Source: Siphonodentalium dalli
Taxonomy: Eukaryota; Mollusca; Scaphopoda; Gadilida; Siphonodentaliidae
Assembly: GCA_032622095.1 (NCBI GenBank)
Contig: CP136066.1
Location: 197,522,816-197,586,815, forward strand
Direction: 5' to 3'
Length of the DNA: 64,000 bases
Both the position numbers and the translations under genes were made by a program. Shown one piece after another: positions 1-11,586 of the stretch. The first letter of the stretch is position 1, and every line of letters begins with the position of its first letter. The notes under the pieces were generated by a model, which ran no database searches, was not told where the DNA came from, and saw nothing but the letters and a program-made list of their open reading frames with translations.

Positions 1-255
1 TGTTCTCACATCGGGCCTAACCATCGGCCGACCCGTGTGTTCTGTGTCCTTGCCAGTAGTTACTCGCTAATTAATTTAAGAAAAAATAGATCGGGGTGTA
101 AATTTGTGTGGTGTTATACCACTAGATGTTAAGATGTTTTAATCTCATACTGGGCCGAACCATCTTTTTCACCACCCACCCCCCCCCCCCGCACGACAAG
201 TGGCCACAATATTACTGGTTCATTTGGAATAGTCTATTTTTCGCATATACCCATG

Positions 256-1401
256 GTTATATATAAACGGGCTACGAGCATCTGACTGATGGTCTTTTGT
301 ATAAGCGCTATTGTCTATATACACTGGCAGAGACTGTGTGTATCCTGGAAATAATATTTGGTTATATTTATAAGAATACGCGAAAGGTGTTACGCTTTTC
401 TGAATCCGCATCAGAGTTTACCCCTTCTCCATAACGTTACACATATCTTGCTTAACATACGACCATAAATAGCAACATGTGAAATACACGTAACAGCTTT
501 AAACTTTAATCACCTGATATTTAGCACAAATGCGTGGGTGCATTGATTTGATATTTTCAAACAACAAAATGCTGAAAACTAAATATTGCGCATTGCGTGG
601 TAGAATATTCCAGTTGTAAAGTGCCGACTGAAGTAATTTGAATAACATTAGCTACAAAGAACAGGCTTGGTAGCAGTACGATAATTAATCTTACATAAAA
701 TGTACATTGTACCGTATCTTTGATATGATGTGATGGGATGCTACTATACTGCCGGGATGAGTGTTTCTTTACAGTATAATAATAATTGCGACATGCGTGC
801 ATGGTTTATTACCATGGGGATTGTTGAAAATATATATAAACGGGCTACGAGCATCTGACTGATGGTCTTTTTTATAAGCGCTATTGTCTATATACACTGG
901 CAGAGACTGTGTGTATCCTGGAAATAATATTTGGTTATATTTATAAGAATACGCGAAAGGTGTTACGCTTTTCTGAATCCGCATCAGAGTTTACCCCTTC
1001 TCCATAACGTTACACATATCTTGCTTAACATACGACCATAAATAGCAACATGTGAAATACACGTAACAGCTTTAAACTTTAATTACCTGATATTTAGCAC
1101 AAATGCGTGGGTGCATTGATTTGATATTTTCAAACAACAAAATGCTGAAAACTAAATATTGCGCATTGCGTGGTAGCATATTCCAGTTGTAAAGTGCCGA
1201 CTGAAGTAATTTGAATAACATTAGCTACAAAGAACAGGCTTGGTAGCAGTACGATAATTAATCTTACATAAAATGTACATTGTACCGTATCTTTGATATG
1301 ATGTGATGGGATGCTACTATACTGCCGGGATGAGTGTTTCTTTACAGTATAATAATAATTGCGACATGCGTGCATGGTTTATTACCATGGGGATTGTTGA
1401 A
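256..1401. repeat. Tandem direct duplication, two 573-bp units
   Basis: Positions about 256-828 and 829-1401 are the same sequence at an offset of 573 bp, with only about three substitutions noticed (for example near 297/870, 513/1086 and 605/1178). No convincing gene lies in it: the repeated short reading frames are by-products of the duplication. The near-identity means either a very recent unequal exchange or collapsed/expanded haplotypes in the assembly. The start of the window (1-60) resembles stretches near 20906 and 21173, so the left edge is in a dispersed repeat. Confidence 0.9.
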
Positions 1402-2461
1402 AATTCCGGAAATGTAACTAGTATTTATTCCGTAAGGGTATGCATGCACTTAATTTACTGCGTTACATTCAATAATTAGTCATCATGCCGAATTAATCGA
1501 CCACTCACTGTGTGGCGAAAGATAACTTCCTAATTTTCATGCTCGAAAGGAATATTGTTAGCCCGACTGCTGAATGTATACTAAGCAGAAAACCCCAAAC
1601 CTTTAAAGTCGCACACCATTTGGTTTGACTTGCGTAGCACCGTAGCAGTGGTCGATAGATCCTTCAAATGGACCTGTTGAATGATCTGTGTACTATTAAA
1701 GATATTTAACAACATGGTTGTATATTACCAATACGTATTTTCACTCCCAGGTGGTTATACAATATGTGCTTTCCTCGTGGCATGACTTGGAGTTGTGACC
1801 AATTTGACTCGCAGCCATTTCATGGCCCGCGGTTGTATAATTTTATGTCCTTGTCACTCTATTCGCTCCCGTACTCTATTTTCACCCAAACTGGTATAAA
1901 TTTGTAATTCCTATGCCGCAATAAATGACTTATTTCGAGAAGTGATGTAATATAGACAAACATCTTGGTCGCCAGCTTGGATAAGAAAATCCCCAAAGCG
2001 GTATTTTTGTGGATTTTATTTTCATTATGTGCTATGGAAAATCTCCAATTTACCAATTTATTCCCGGTTCGGACCTGTTTGTTTCCCTGTGACCACACTA
2101 TAGTGGATCCCGTGTCATTTGGTGCAACCTTAATGCATTTGTATTCTTTACAAACATGGCTCGTTAATCGGTTTGGACACGTATGCAATCGTCATTTAAA
2201 ATCAATATTACATATTCTTTGTATTGATATTGGTAGACAAACACATGCTTATTGTATAGTACATGGCCACATGGGATCCTGTTACTGACCCTCTGTAAAA
2301 TAATCAATATACAGTAGGTAACGATTGTGCGATAAGCAAAACACTCAACACCGTGACGATTATTTTTTTGGAAGAGTGATCCATGGTGAACTATATATAC
2401 TCAACACCAAAATCTGGAATGACCTTATATATATGCAACAGGAATTCAATGCGTAAAGGTC
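1402..2461. other. Unassigned AT-rich sequence
   Basis: I see no recognisable gene, RNA or repeat. Two overlapping reading frames of about 100 codons on opposite strands (1859-2188 and 1965-2288) show no family resemblance or splice context. Confidence 0.5.
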
Positions 2462-3110
2462 TACAATTCCAAAAAAAATCACTTTCGGCGGTCATTATAA
2501 CAATCACAGTGGGGAATCACGTGGTTTCGCAATTGGTGAGTATCACGCTTTCAAAATGTGCAAACGAATAAAAACATAATACTGAGTAGTTGTCTATAAC
2601 ATTCTGACCAAAGTTGCGAGTCGGATGTTGGTGGAATACACAAGTCCATACATCTAGGAGAATCCTTCGACTGACAACTGGTCAGAACGTTAGAGCAAAC
2701 GACTGTGAGTTTGAACACAAGTGTTGTATCAGCTTGTTTGAAAATAGTATAGCATATATGCTCGTAGCTGCCAAAATACTACCTAATATATCATTATCCT
2801 AATTTATTACCTTTTTTCCTCGTTTCCGGTTGCGTTTACGACCGCCTTTGCCATTTTGAATGCGTGATACCCATAAAGTCGAAACCACGTGATTCCCCAC
2901 TGTGACATTGAAATGACGTAAAATAATCATGTCGACGTTTCGCGGTGATTCTCAGTGGTTCGCGGTGATTCTCAGTGGTTCTCGGTTATTCTCCGTGGTT
3001 CGCGGTGATTCTCAGTAGTTCGTGGTGATTCTTGGTGAGCCCTGGTCACACTCCAGGATTTCAGTCGATTCATATTAATCCGCTCCACTCAAGTTCGCCG
3101 GGTTTTACTT
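2462..3110 (+). mobile_element. Interspersed element with a short 20-bp minisatellite (small copy)
   Basis: This copy matches 24690-26010 on both sides of a minisatellite made of units like gtggttcgcggtgattctca. Here there are only about five units (roughly 2938-3035). In the other copy there are about 57. The right flank (gattcatattaatccg near 3065) and left flank (cactttcggcgg near 2481; gaaatgacgtaaa near 2909) are shared, so the array lies inside a dispersed element and is not an isolated satellite. No terminal repeats or coding capacity were found, so the class is unknown. Confidence 0.75.
2504..2905. mobile_element. Foldback element, 26-bp perfect inverted ends, nested insertion
   Basis: Arms 2504-2529 and 2880-2905 are perfect reverse complements over 26 bp (core gtggggaatcacgtggtt). 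The homologous locus at 24690-24800 lacks this segment, so it is an insertion within the minisatellite element. The interior has no coding capacity. A target duplication is not clear. Confidence 0.75.
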
Positions 3111-3374
3111 ATCGTACACGCTGTATGTACTGTAGGTTCGATACAATTGATAATATAACATTTCATATATCTATGAATTAAACCAATTTAATGCTCTGCT
3201 CGATCGGGATCGTGAACACTAGAGCTCAATTCCAAGTAAGTAATTATTAACTTTTTTGAGTTTTGAGGAACTAATTGCATCACAATGTTTCTTTGCATGA
3301 ATATTTACATTAACCCAATATAAATAACATACTAAAATTTTAAAAATCAAGCAATAGGAAATTAGTGGATTTTG

Positions 3375-3560
3375 CAGGGGGGGGGGGGGTCGGAAAAAAT
3401 TTCCAGGCACGTATGATCATTTTTTCCGGCCTCGGGGGACCCACCCACCCAATTTTTTCCGTTTCCGGCCTTTTTTTCCAGGCAATTTTGGACACCCACC
3501 CTTTTTTTCCGTTTCAGGAATTTTTTTCCGGTCAGTTTTGGACACCCACCCCCCTAAATT
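3375..3560. repeat. Dispersed C/G- and T-rich repeat
   Basis: Runs of G/C with repeats of ggacacccaccc and ttttttccg, related to stretches at about 5890-6000 and 45890-45980. The overlapping open frames on both strands are low-complexity artefacts. 3111-3374 and 3561-3877 hold nothing I can name. Confidence 0.6.
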
Positions 3561-3879
3561 ATCAATTGAGCAACCAAATAGCTGATTATTCTGCATTATC
3601 ATAATTTATTGCGCGATATTTGAATAGAACAGTGCATAATGAGATAACGATACTATTTGAATTTATCATATAAGTTTCATTAATCAAGAAATGTGTCAAC
3701 ATAATCACATTTCTAGGGATATATAGGCAGAGTGCCAAAGTTTTTATTAACATTCATTTTCATCATATATAGTCACATGATCTAGTCACATAATCACATT
3801 TGAGTATTCTACAGAATACATGGTACCGGTACAACAAATTTCAGATTATTTGATATATTGATATTTGCTATGTGATATA

Positions 3880-4045
3880 CAGCAATGCCCCAATTAATTG
3901 ACTCCATAACCACAGCAAAATAATGGGTAATTTGTCACGATTTAGTTGGAAATATGGCTTGTTGTCATTCATCGGAAAGCTCTCCCCTGAAAAATTACCC
4001 ATTATTCTGCTGTGGTTATGGAGTCGTTTAATTAGGGCATTACTG
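3880..4045. mobile_element. MITE, Tc1/mariner type, 166 bp
   Basis: Inverted ends of about 50 bp start CAG(C/T)AATGCCC and run through gactccataaccacagca to taatgggtaattt. The element is bounded by TA on both sides (3878-3879 and 4046-4047). TA duplication plus a CAGT-like terminus is typical of Tc1/mariner-derived non-autonomous elements. No transposase is present. Confidence 0.85.
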
Positions 4046-4047
4046 TA

Positions 4048-4708
4048 TTGCTGGAACCAAATTGTTTATCAAAACATGTGGAAATACAACTGTTCATCCC
4101 AGTTTATCCCAGTTTGAAGAATAATGCTAATACCAAACACAACCATGATATACCCGCGTGACTCTTCTTGGGGCATCTCAGAAACCAGAACTGAGGAAAC
4201 ATGTTATAGCGTGTAATGGCAGGCTGGTAGCCACTGCCTGAAGTAATAGGCTTCGTAATAATTGGTAATAATATGGATGGATAGCCCAATCTCACTTCTT
4301 TTTTGCTCACGATATCATGCAGTGACGATAAAATCTTTGTTACTGTGATCAACATTACAAGCTGATCCACATTAACTTGGAAAACAATTTGAAATTATTC
4401 AAGCTGGCCCGGCTGGCCTTCAATTTATTTGTTAAGATTTTATGTTTTACGTTGTCAAAAGTCTATTTTATTCCATTATTTATTATATCTTTATTTCCAT
4501 GTCACATATGGTCAAGTGTGCTTTCATTTTATTGCTTATTATCAGCTGAGTTCTGCATAGTTATTCTTATTTTGTTGTATCAGTAGATGGAATCCTGATT
4601 AAATTTTATTTTTCCAATAACGCAGTTTCCAGTTCTATCAAGTTGAATTTGGGTTATTGTTGGCCATTGTGCAACTGATCCAACATCTGATAGCCTCTAT
4701 ATATAGTA
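4048..4708. other. Unassigned sequence
   Basis: AT-rich, with no supported gene or repeat apart from short hydrophobic open frames without family resemblance. Confidence 0.4.
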
Positions 4709-5376
4709 CTAGCCGATGAGCCCGACGTTGTCCGGGCTATTCAAAAACCAAATTTCAAGTCGATAGCTCTACCCGTTTCCGAGATCTGGTCTGCGCGTGC
4801 GCGAAGCTGGCGTCGCATGGGCTCGCACGGGCTCAGGTCTGCGCATGCGCGAAGCTGGCGTCGCATGGGCTCGGCGACCCGATAAAATTCGTATCCGGGG
4901 CAAGATACATTCACATACCAAATTTCAAGTCGATAGCTCCACCCGTTTCCGAGATCTCGTCTGCGCATGCGCGAAGTGGGTGCCGCACGGGCTCGGCGAC
5001 CCGATAAAATTCGTATCCGGGGCATGATACATTCACATACCAAATTTCAAGTCGATAGCTCCACCCGTTTCCGAGATCTCGTCTGCGCATGCGCGAACCT
5101 GGCGTCGCACGGGCTCGGCGACCCGATAAAATTTGTATCCGGGGCAAGATACATTCACAGAGCAAATTTCAAGTCGATAGCTCCACCCATTTCCGAGATC
5201 TCGTCTGCGTATGCGCGAAGTGGGCGCCACACGGGCTCGCCAATACGACAACGTCCACCGCCTGGTCAAACTACACACACGTACCAAGTTTCGTCCCGAT
5301 CGGTCGAGAATCGTAGATTTGTATAAATGACAAACAAACAGACAAACAGACAGAGGTCTTCAAAATATATATGAGA
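4709..5376 (-). mobile_element. Non-autonomous Helitron, downstream member of a head-to-tail pair
   Basis: Read on the minus strand it starts TCTCATATATATTTTG (5376 downward) and ends with a GC-rich hairpin (GCCCGGACAACGTCGGGC) a few bases before CTAG at 4709-4712, followed by T. This is the canonical Helitron layout: 5' TC, 3' hairpin then CTRR, insertion between A and T. The interior is a 122-bp tandem unit (aatttcaagtcgatagct at 4751, 4921, 5043 and 5165) with a gcgcatgcgc palindrome. There is no Rep/helicase. Its 5' TC is joined directly to the CTAG of the next Helitron. Confidence 0.85.
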
Positions 5377-5815
5377 CTAGCCGATGAGCCCGACGTTGTC
5401 CGGGCTATTCAAAAACCAAATTTCAAGTCGATAGCTCTACCCAGCCCGACGTTGTCCGGGCTATTCAAAAACCAAATTTCAAGTCGATAGCTCTACCCGT
5501 TTCCGATATCTGGTCTGCGCATGCGCGAAGCTGGCGTCGCACGGACTCGGCGACCCGATAAAATTCGTATCCGGGGCAAGATACATTCACATAGCAAATT
5601 TCAAGTCGATAGCTCCACCCGTTTCCGAGATCTCGTCTGCGCATGCGCTGCACGGGCGCCGCACGGACTCGCCAATACGACAAGGTCCACCGCCTGGTCA
5701 AACTCACACACGTACCAAGTTTCGTCCCGATCGGTCGAGAATCGTAGATTTGTATAAATGACAAACATACAGACAAACAAACATGCAGACAGAGGTCTTC
5801 AAAATATATATGAGA
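5377..5815 (-). mobile_element. Non-autonomous Helitron, upstream member of the pair
   Basis: Same family and orientation as 4709-5376. The 5' end TCTCATATATATTTTG begins at 5815 and is preceded on the minus strand by A (T at 5816). The 3' CTAG is at 5377-5380 and abuts the TC of the neighbouring copy with no host base between them. The 3' hairpin motif is duplicated inside it (about 5388 and 5452). It carries one full 122-bp unit. Deleting the pair leaves A at 4708 next to T at 5816, the expected AT target. Confidence 0.85.
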
Positions 5816-5879
5816 TAGCATTACTATTAACTATATATGACCTGTTTCTGTTCAAAACACATCAAAATAACACTCAATA

Positions 5880-6290
5880 GCAGGAATGGAAAAAAAAATT
5901 GGCATATGGAAAAAACTCCTTTTTGGACCCGAGAGACACCCACCCACCCCATCATACGTACCTGGAAATTTTTTCCGACCCTCCCCCCCCCCCTGGATTT
6001 TGTGAAATAAATTTGCGAAAATTCGGTAAAATATTTCAAGATACAGGCGGCGGGTGGTGGGTATGCTGTTAAAATATTCAGCTCCGTCAAAAAACGCCAA
6101 AACAGAAAGAATAGTAAAATATAGACAGATTTTGTTCTTATACAAATCAGAAATATGGCATAAACAGTATGTTATTGTCAAATGTTTTTCCTTTGTTATT
6201 GTAAACAAAAGCAAAAAACGTTACAGAACCTGGCTTTTCTTTAGATCCGGATATGGTCAACATACAGAGCGTTATGTGTTACTGTCTTCC
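5880..6290. repeat. Dispersed repeat with C-rich tract
   Basis: The left part repeats the ccacccacccc/ttttttccg motif of 3375-3560. The right part (about 6095-6200, agacagattttgttcttat) recurs at about 28095-28200 inside the P-type element. No coding function recognised. 6291-6624 shows nothing recognisable. Confidence 0.55.
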
Positions 6291-6624
6291 TGATATGGAA
6301 ATAATAAAGAGCTTTTATATCATTTGTGTGATTAACCAATTGCATTGCGCTGTGTTATGTAAACAGAAGCAAAACTTCTGTAACACGAGAAGGTGCTTGT
6401 TTACGTATACACCATCGTACGTCTTGGCGACAATATACTATTTACGCGCTGATTATGTTTGGCATATGAGCAAAACTATATATATTTTAATATTCCTTCT
6501 GTTGAGGGCGATTTGAACAAATATAAATATTTCTGCAACGAACGCCACCCGTTGAACTGCTATTGTTAACATACATGTTCGTGTTTTAAGATATGAGCTC
6601 AAATAATTGCACACATTAAATACT

Positions 6625-7091
6625 CTATATGTGACCCGCCATATCAAATCCAGTCGTAAGTCGGGATTTTTTTACCCTGTGCCAATGCATTCTCTTATAT
6701 ATGCGAGTCGACCATAGGTCGCCTCGCATATATAAGAGAATGCATTGGCCTAACAATATTTTACAATTTTAATAATTTTTCTTGTATTCTTTAACAATTT
6801 TATAATTTCACCCATACAGAGCCCCAGACAAACATGAGCAGACGACACGCTTCTATATGCTTCTATATATGTGTGGGGCTCCCTGCAGGGTAATGTATTT
6901 ATTTTATTTTATGTCCTAAAAATTGTAAGAAACATTTATTTAAAAAAAATGATAAAAAATTGTTAGGCCAATGCATTCTCTTATATATGCGAGGCGACCT
7001 ATGGTCGACTCGCATATATAAGAGAATGCATTGGCACAGGGTAAAAAAATCCCGACTTACGACTGGATTTGATATGGCGGGTCACATATAG
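6625..7091. mobile_element. Large foldback element with nested palindromes
   Basis: The two arms (about 6625-6770 and 6945-7091) are reverse complements over roughly 140 bp, starting ctatatgtgacccgccatat. Each arm itself contains a perfect palindrome: ccaatgcattctcttatata then gcgag, a 14-bp spacer, and the reverse complement. A further stem (gagccccagac / gtgtggggctc) lies in the loop. Single-stranded, this would fold as a cruciform with side hairpins. It is flanked by TATA-like sequence and has no coding capacity. A deleted relative is at 10949-11055. Confidence 0.9.
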
Positions 7092-8020
7092 TGCCGGACA
7101 TTTGCAGAATGGGGTCCACAAAGGGTGAATTTAGTGACGCTATTGGCCTAGCAGCCATTTTGGATTTCAAATTTGTATCAATCGGTACACCCTGCAGCCC
7201 ACATTAAATTTTATTGATGAAATGAAGATAATTTCATCTACACAATTTCAGCCCTTTACTTTGACTTTCCTTTATCATTCTATTCATTGACCAACGGATG
7301 TCCTTTGATTATATTATTTCGATGTTGATCAGTCATCAACACATCCAGCCATTCCAATGGTATATATAGTACACTGTATATATCACGTGTTCATTATTCT
7401 ACACACATACGATATGAAGTTCATAGTAAAATTTGATATTACACACCTTAATATATAGTTAATACCTACAGTTTTTGTTTGAATACATGTATCCGCAGAT
7501 ATCATAGTTGTATATATGGAAAGAACTGTCGAATTTTAACGAGCGGCTGCAAGCCACGACTGAAAAAGAGATATTTCTTTCCAGACACGAAATCATGAGA
7601 TGTTTCAGGTATTCAAATATTATATGTGCCTTATTAATGCTCAAAGTTGCTACATTATACACCATTTTCACTTTAACCCTTTCAGTGCCAAGTCCGAATT
7701 TTGTATCAACCAATATTTCCTTGATCATTTTTCAAATCTATTGATTATAATAATGTGATACATTGATGGTTCTAAACTAGGTTCTAAACAAGCTACAGTG
7801 AAACATAACGATTCGGCAATTTCCCGCTATTTTACAGGCAAGCATATGTAATAACAAGTCATTGCTGGTGAACTATGTATACTGCTATATAAGACGCCAA
7901 TAATACAAAAATAACTGTCATACCGGCGTTAGTTCTTTTGTGAACTCGTGTGTTGATCTCGGACATTAATTTAAAATAAGAAGCCGTGTCGGTGATAAAA
8001 TTATTCTTCGATGTACGCGT
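7092..8020. other. Unassigned sequence
   Basis: No gene, RNA or clear repeat recognised. AT-rich throughout. Confidence 0.4.
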
Positions 8021-8125
8021 GTCAGTTACGCTGTGAAATGTCGTAGTGTTATGGTGTCAGTTACGCGGTGAACTGTCGTAATTTTATGGTGTCAGTTACG
8101 CTGTGAAATGTCGTATTTGTATGCA
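8021..8125 (+). repeat. Three copies of a 35-bp tandem repeat
   Basis: gtcagttacgc(t/g)gtgaa starts at 8021, 8056 and 8091, a period of 35 bp. It is followed at about 8143 by caataaataaatctttattt, which looks like a polyadenylation-signal or retroelement 3' end, so this may be the tail of a decayed transcript or element. Confidence 0.7.
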
Positions 8126-8359
8126 ACATCGTCTATCTGTCAATAAATAAATCTTTATTTCTAAACAAGTTATTCGACTTATTGTTCCGCTGATTTACGT
8201 CAATATAATAGAATACACAAATTATGTGTATAACGTAACCATAATAATTCAGACGCCATATAGATATTTCCCGTCGTAGCAATAAGCATCAAGTATAGTT
8301 TTAAATTCCTTCAAAGAATTTGCTTCTACGAGGTCAGGTAATTTGTCAGCCTGTTATCT

Positions 8360-8740
8360 TGAAAATATGTCCATATTGAACGTATTTCAAAAACGCCCAT
8401 ATCTGAATTCGCTCTATATAAACGCAAATGGGACACGTACAGTCGTATTCATATTACAAATACGTCCGCATTGGGCGTATTTGATGCAACCCATACGAAA
8501 CTTTTTCCATCGACACAACTTACCAGATTCACACTCTTTATATAATGTGGTTTCACTGGGGCCCGCGCTATTCAACTGAAAACGGGTAGGCCTATATGCT
8601 TATTATGGACTTATTTTAGAATCTACTATTTCCATACCCAATTTAAGTTCATGTAGAGCGTAAAACAGATTCAAATAACTCCAAAATGGGCGTATTTAGG
8701 TTTTTGAAACACGTTCAATATGAACCTATTTGCATGGGGA
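8360..8740. repeat. Imperfect inverted repeat, probable decayed MITE
   Basis: catattgaacgtatttcaaa near 8369 is the reverse complement, with a few changes, of the stretch near 8712-8732. gcccat and gggcg segments inside are also mirrored. No target duplication seen and no transposase. Confidence 0.5.
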
Positions 8741-8989
8741 TAAGTTGAATTTGTTCCACCCAGCAATGACTCGGTGAGTGAAAAAGTATTTACAGACATT
8801 TTTGTCGGATTTGGGACATTAATACCTGCAGCTTCTTACTGTCGCCTCTCGTTGTGGTATAGTATGCTCTTTGGAAGAACTCTTGTGGGTCTACGCTGTA
8901 CATGTTATTTAACAGTTTAAACGATACGATAATATTCATTTGCATAAACAAAAATAAAGGCAGTATGCTAACAGTACAATGCATAATAA

Positions 8990-10740
8990 CATAATTTAAT
9001 TTGTGAAATCGAGCTACTTGAACGTATTATTGGACTTGAAATGTTCCTTAATTCAATACCAGAAGGAACAAAAATAAGTTTAGATAGCTCTTTAATGGTT
9101 TGGTGATATGTTCATATTTGGAAATATCATCACCATCCCTTAATGAGTAATCACTAATTTCTGAAACTCTTCTAGGAATTTGTAAAGATATATAGTATAC
9201 ATAGGACATTTATGGCTATGGCCTTATGCATCATTATTGTTTTCCTCATCAAACGTCTCTCTTGAGGTGGAACATAGCCTGTTTCCTCATATAGCAAGGA
9301 ATAACTTGTCCCCCTAATAATGCCACTGCTGGTTCTCAATGTGTCCAATTGTAATAATTCCAGTCGGCAGCAGATCCTAATGAATAATTATCCCAAATAA
9401 CATCCGCATATTAAAAAACTGGAAGAATAAACGACTTATATAAATAATTCAGTGCTTGTCTGGATAACTTGTAATTAAGCAATTTATCATGGGACTTAAT
9501 TTTTCAAAAATTTGCTACATGGTTATCCCAGGAGACACTATTGTGGAATAAAAGACCTAGATGTTTGTGTTTTTCGACTTTTCTTCACCCAAGATGTACA
9601 AAGGAAAATGCGTATCCGAACCGAATTGACCTATGGTCATAGTTTCTGTTTTTGATGAGCTAAATTTCACTTGCCACATGGTTGCCCACTGCCCTATTCT
9701 ATTAAGGTCGCGATTTAACATTTTGGCTGCCAGCTCTTCATCTTCTATACCGAAACAAATAGAGACGTATCATCTGCATAGAGTTTTATATTTGATTCAA
9801 TTCCATCTACAAGATCATTAATGAATATATTAAACAAAAGTGGTCCTAAGACATACACTTGAGGTACTCCGGCCGGAACAACCCTAGTGGAAGAATTATA
9901 TCCATTTATAACTGTACATTGAGTTCTACAATATAGATAGTTCCTAAACCAAGCAAGAATTTCCCCACGGATTCCAATATTATACATTTTGTGAAATACC
10001 CCTATGCCATACTCTATCAAATTCCTTACTTTTACATGTATCACAGAATACGAATCGAATTTTGTTTCTGTCATTCAGACATCTCTGAATGTTTGAATCA
10101 ATAACTAATAACTGGAAAGTTGTACTGTCACCTGGATTAAAACCAGCCTGGAATTGTGTGATAAGATTAAACTGAGATAAAAACTTATATACATGGTTAA
10201 AAACTACTTTATCAAAAACTTTACTTAGATTACTTGTATGAGATATTGGTCTATAATTTTCCTTTTTATTCACAAAATCCTTTTTACGTATAGGCATAAC
10301 ATTGGCATGTTTCCATATTTCTGGGAAGTATGACTTTACCAGGAATAAATTGAATACTTTGTTTTTTAGAAAATTCATTCATAATTTTCCACCACTCTTT
10401 GGACTGAACATTTTGTTCAGAGGCTTTTTTGCACAATTTCATATCATATTCTGCTTTAGCTTTCCTAATTTGGTCAATCGTTTTATTTCTAATTTCCCTG
10501 AAACATTCCCAAGTTTTTTGTGGTATCACAGCGTTTTGCTCTTTTATGAGCAATATTTCCTCTTTTCATTTGTTGTCTCAATTTGTAGGTTAACCAAGGT
10601 TTATCGTGTTAAGTATAAATCTACTCGCTGCTTCTGTGATATAAGTATGGATTTTTTCAGCAATAAGTTTGCAATCGTCATTTAATAATTCCAATCCAGG
10701 TTTGTCCTTTCATTAATTAAGCCACCCGTGTCCATTTTTT
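8990..10740 (-). pseudogene. Decayed LINE (non-LTR retrotransposon) with RT, 5'-truncated
   Basis: Conceptual minus-strand translation over several frames gives the order expected of a non-LTR ORF2. There is an EN-RT linker rich in basic/Trp residues near 10553-10400, then RT motifs: a KENYRPIS block near 10250, QAGFNPGDSTTFQL near 10150, a GVPQ...GPLLFNIFIND block near 9850, and the catalytic YADDTSLF near 9760. Thumb and C-terminal remnants run to about 9000. The frame changes repeatedly (9745-10074, 9980-10378 and 10284-10553 are in different frames), so it is dead. The endonuclease and most of the 5' part are missing. Motifs fit the CR1/Jockey-like group but the clade is not settled. Confidence 0.85.
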
Positions 10741-10948
10741 ATTGTCCTAGATCTGCCGTTTGAAAGAGGTCACATTCCCTATCGGGTTATTCCCTATTAG
10801 GTGATATTCACACTAAATAATACTCCAAATTTATGGAGAAATACATTTATGAACTTTATTTATGATATCTAGATGAGTAGCTTAGGTTTTCAATTCCAAG
10901 ATGCATCATCATGATCATAATCACCACAATTCTCATTTTTGTATCAAC

Positions 10949-11055
10949 CATATACCCTGTGCCAATGCATTATATGCATTGGCCTAACAATTTTTCATCA
11001 TTTGTTATTATTTTTTACAATTTTAATAATTTTTTCTTATATTCTTTAACAGACT
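10949..11055. mobile_element. Deleted copy of the 6625-7091 foldback family
   Basis: Shares accctgtgccaatgcatt, the palindromic atgcattggcctaacaattt junction and the following AT-rich interior. The long arm and most of the nested palindrome are gone, leaving the core palindrome gccaatgcattatatgcattggc collapsed. Confidence 0.75.
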
Positions 11056-11586
11056 TAATTTGTAGGTTTAGTGCCAGGGAATCTTACGTTTTTCATGGGC
11101 ATCAACATTATTACTATGAATACTTGGTGATAGTTTTAAGTTATAACATGCCCCTAAGGTTTTATCCAGTTTGTTTTTAAATTCGCTATAGCATGTTTAA
11201 GCATACCCAAAAAAATTCAACCCAAACAAAAAACATTTTTTATATTTTTTGGTTTACTTTCAGATGACTGCAGAAACATCCACTGCTCATAGCTGCATAT
11301 GTGGAAATGAGCTCTGTGTCGCCGGCCCACACTCAACACTATTATTATCATCATCACATGTATTTAAGGAGCGAGTCTGAATATGACTGGCAATAGCTGA
11401 GGTTACTCAAAGGTGTAAATAAACCCAGTCACTATGAAGGCCATATCTCATATATGCTACGTATTTGTATGTTAGGACTTTACAATGAGTCTTAGGATAT
11501 TGGCTTTGATATAGGGAATGGAATCACGCTCCAAGCGGTGCCTCACAATGTCAAAGATGGAATCTCAAGACAAGGTATGAAAAGGC

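Noticed and set aside
1859-2288. Overlapping 107-109-codon frames on opposite strands
   Set aside because: No motif, signal peptide or splice context. Such lengths occur by chance in this many bases.
3365-3604. Gly/Phe-rich and Pro-rich open frames
   Set aside because: Produced by poly-G/C and poly-T tracts of a dispersed repeat.
4741-5821. Arg-rich repeated frames (RMRRRDLGNGWSYR type)
   Set aside because: They follow the 122-bp internal unit of the Helitrons in several frames and on both strands.
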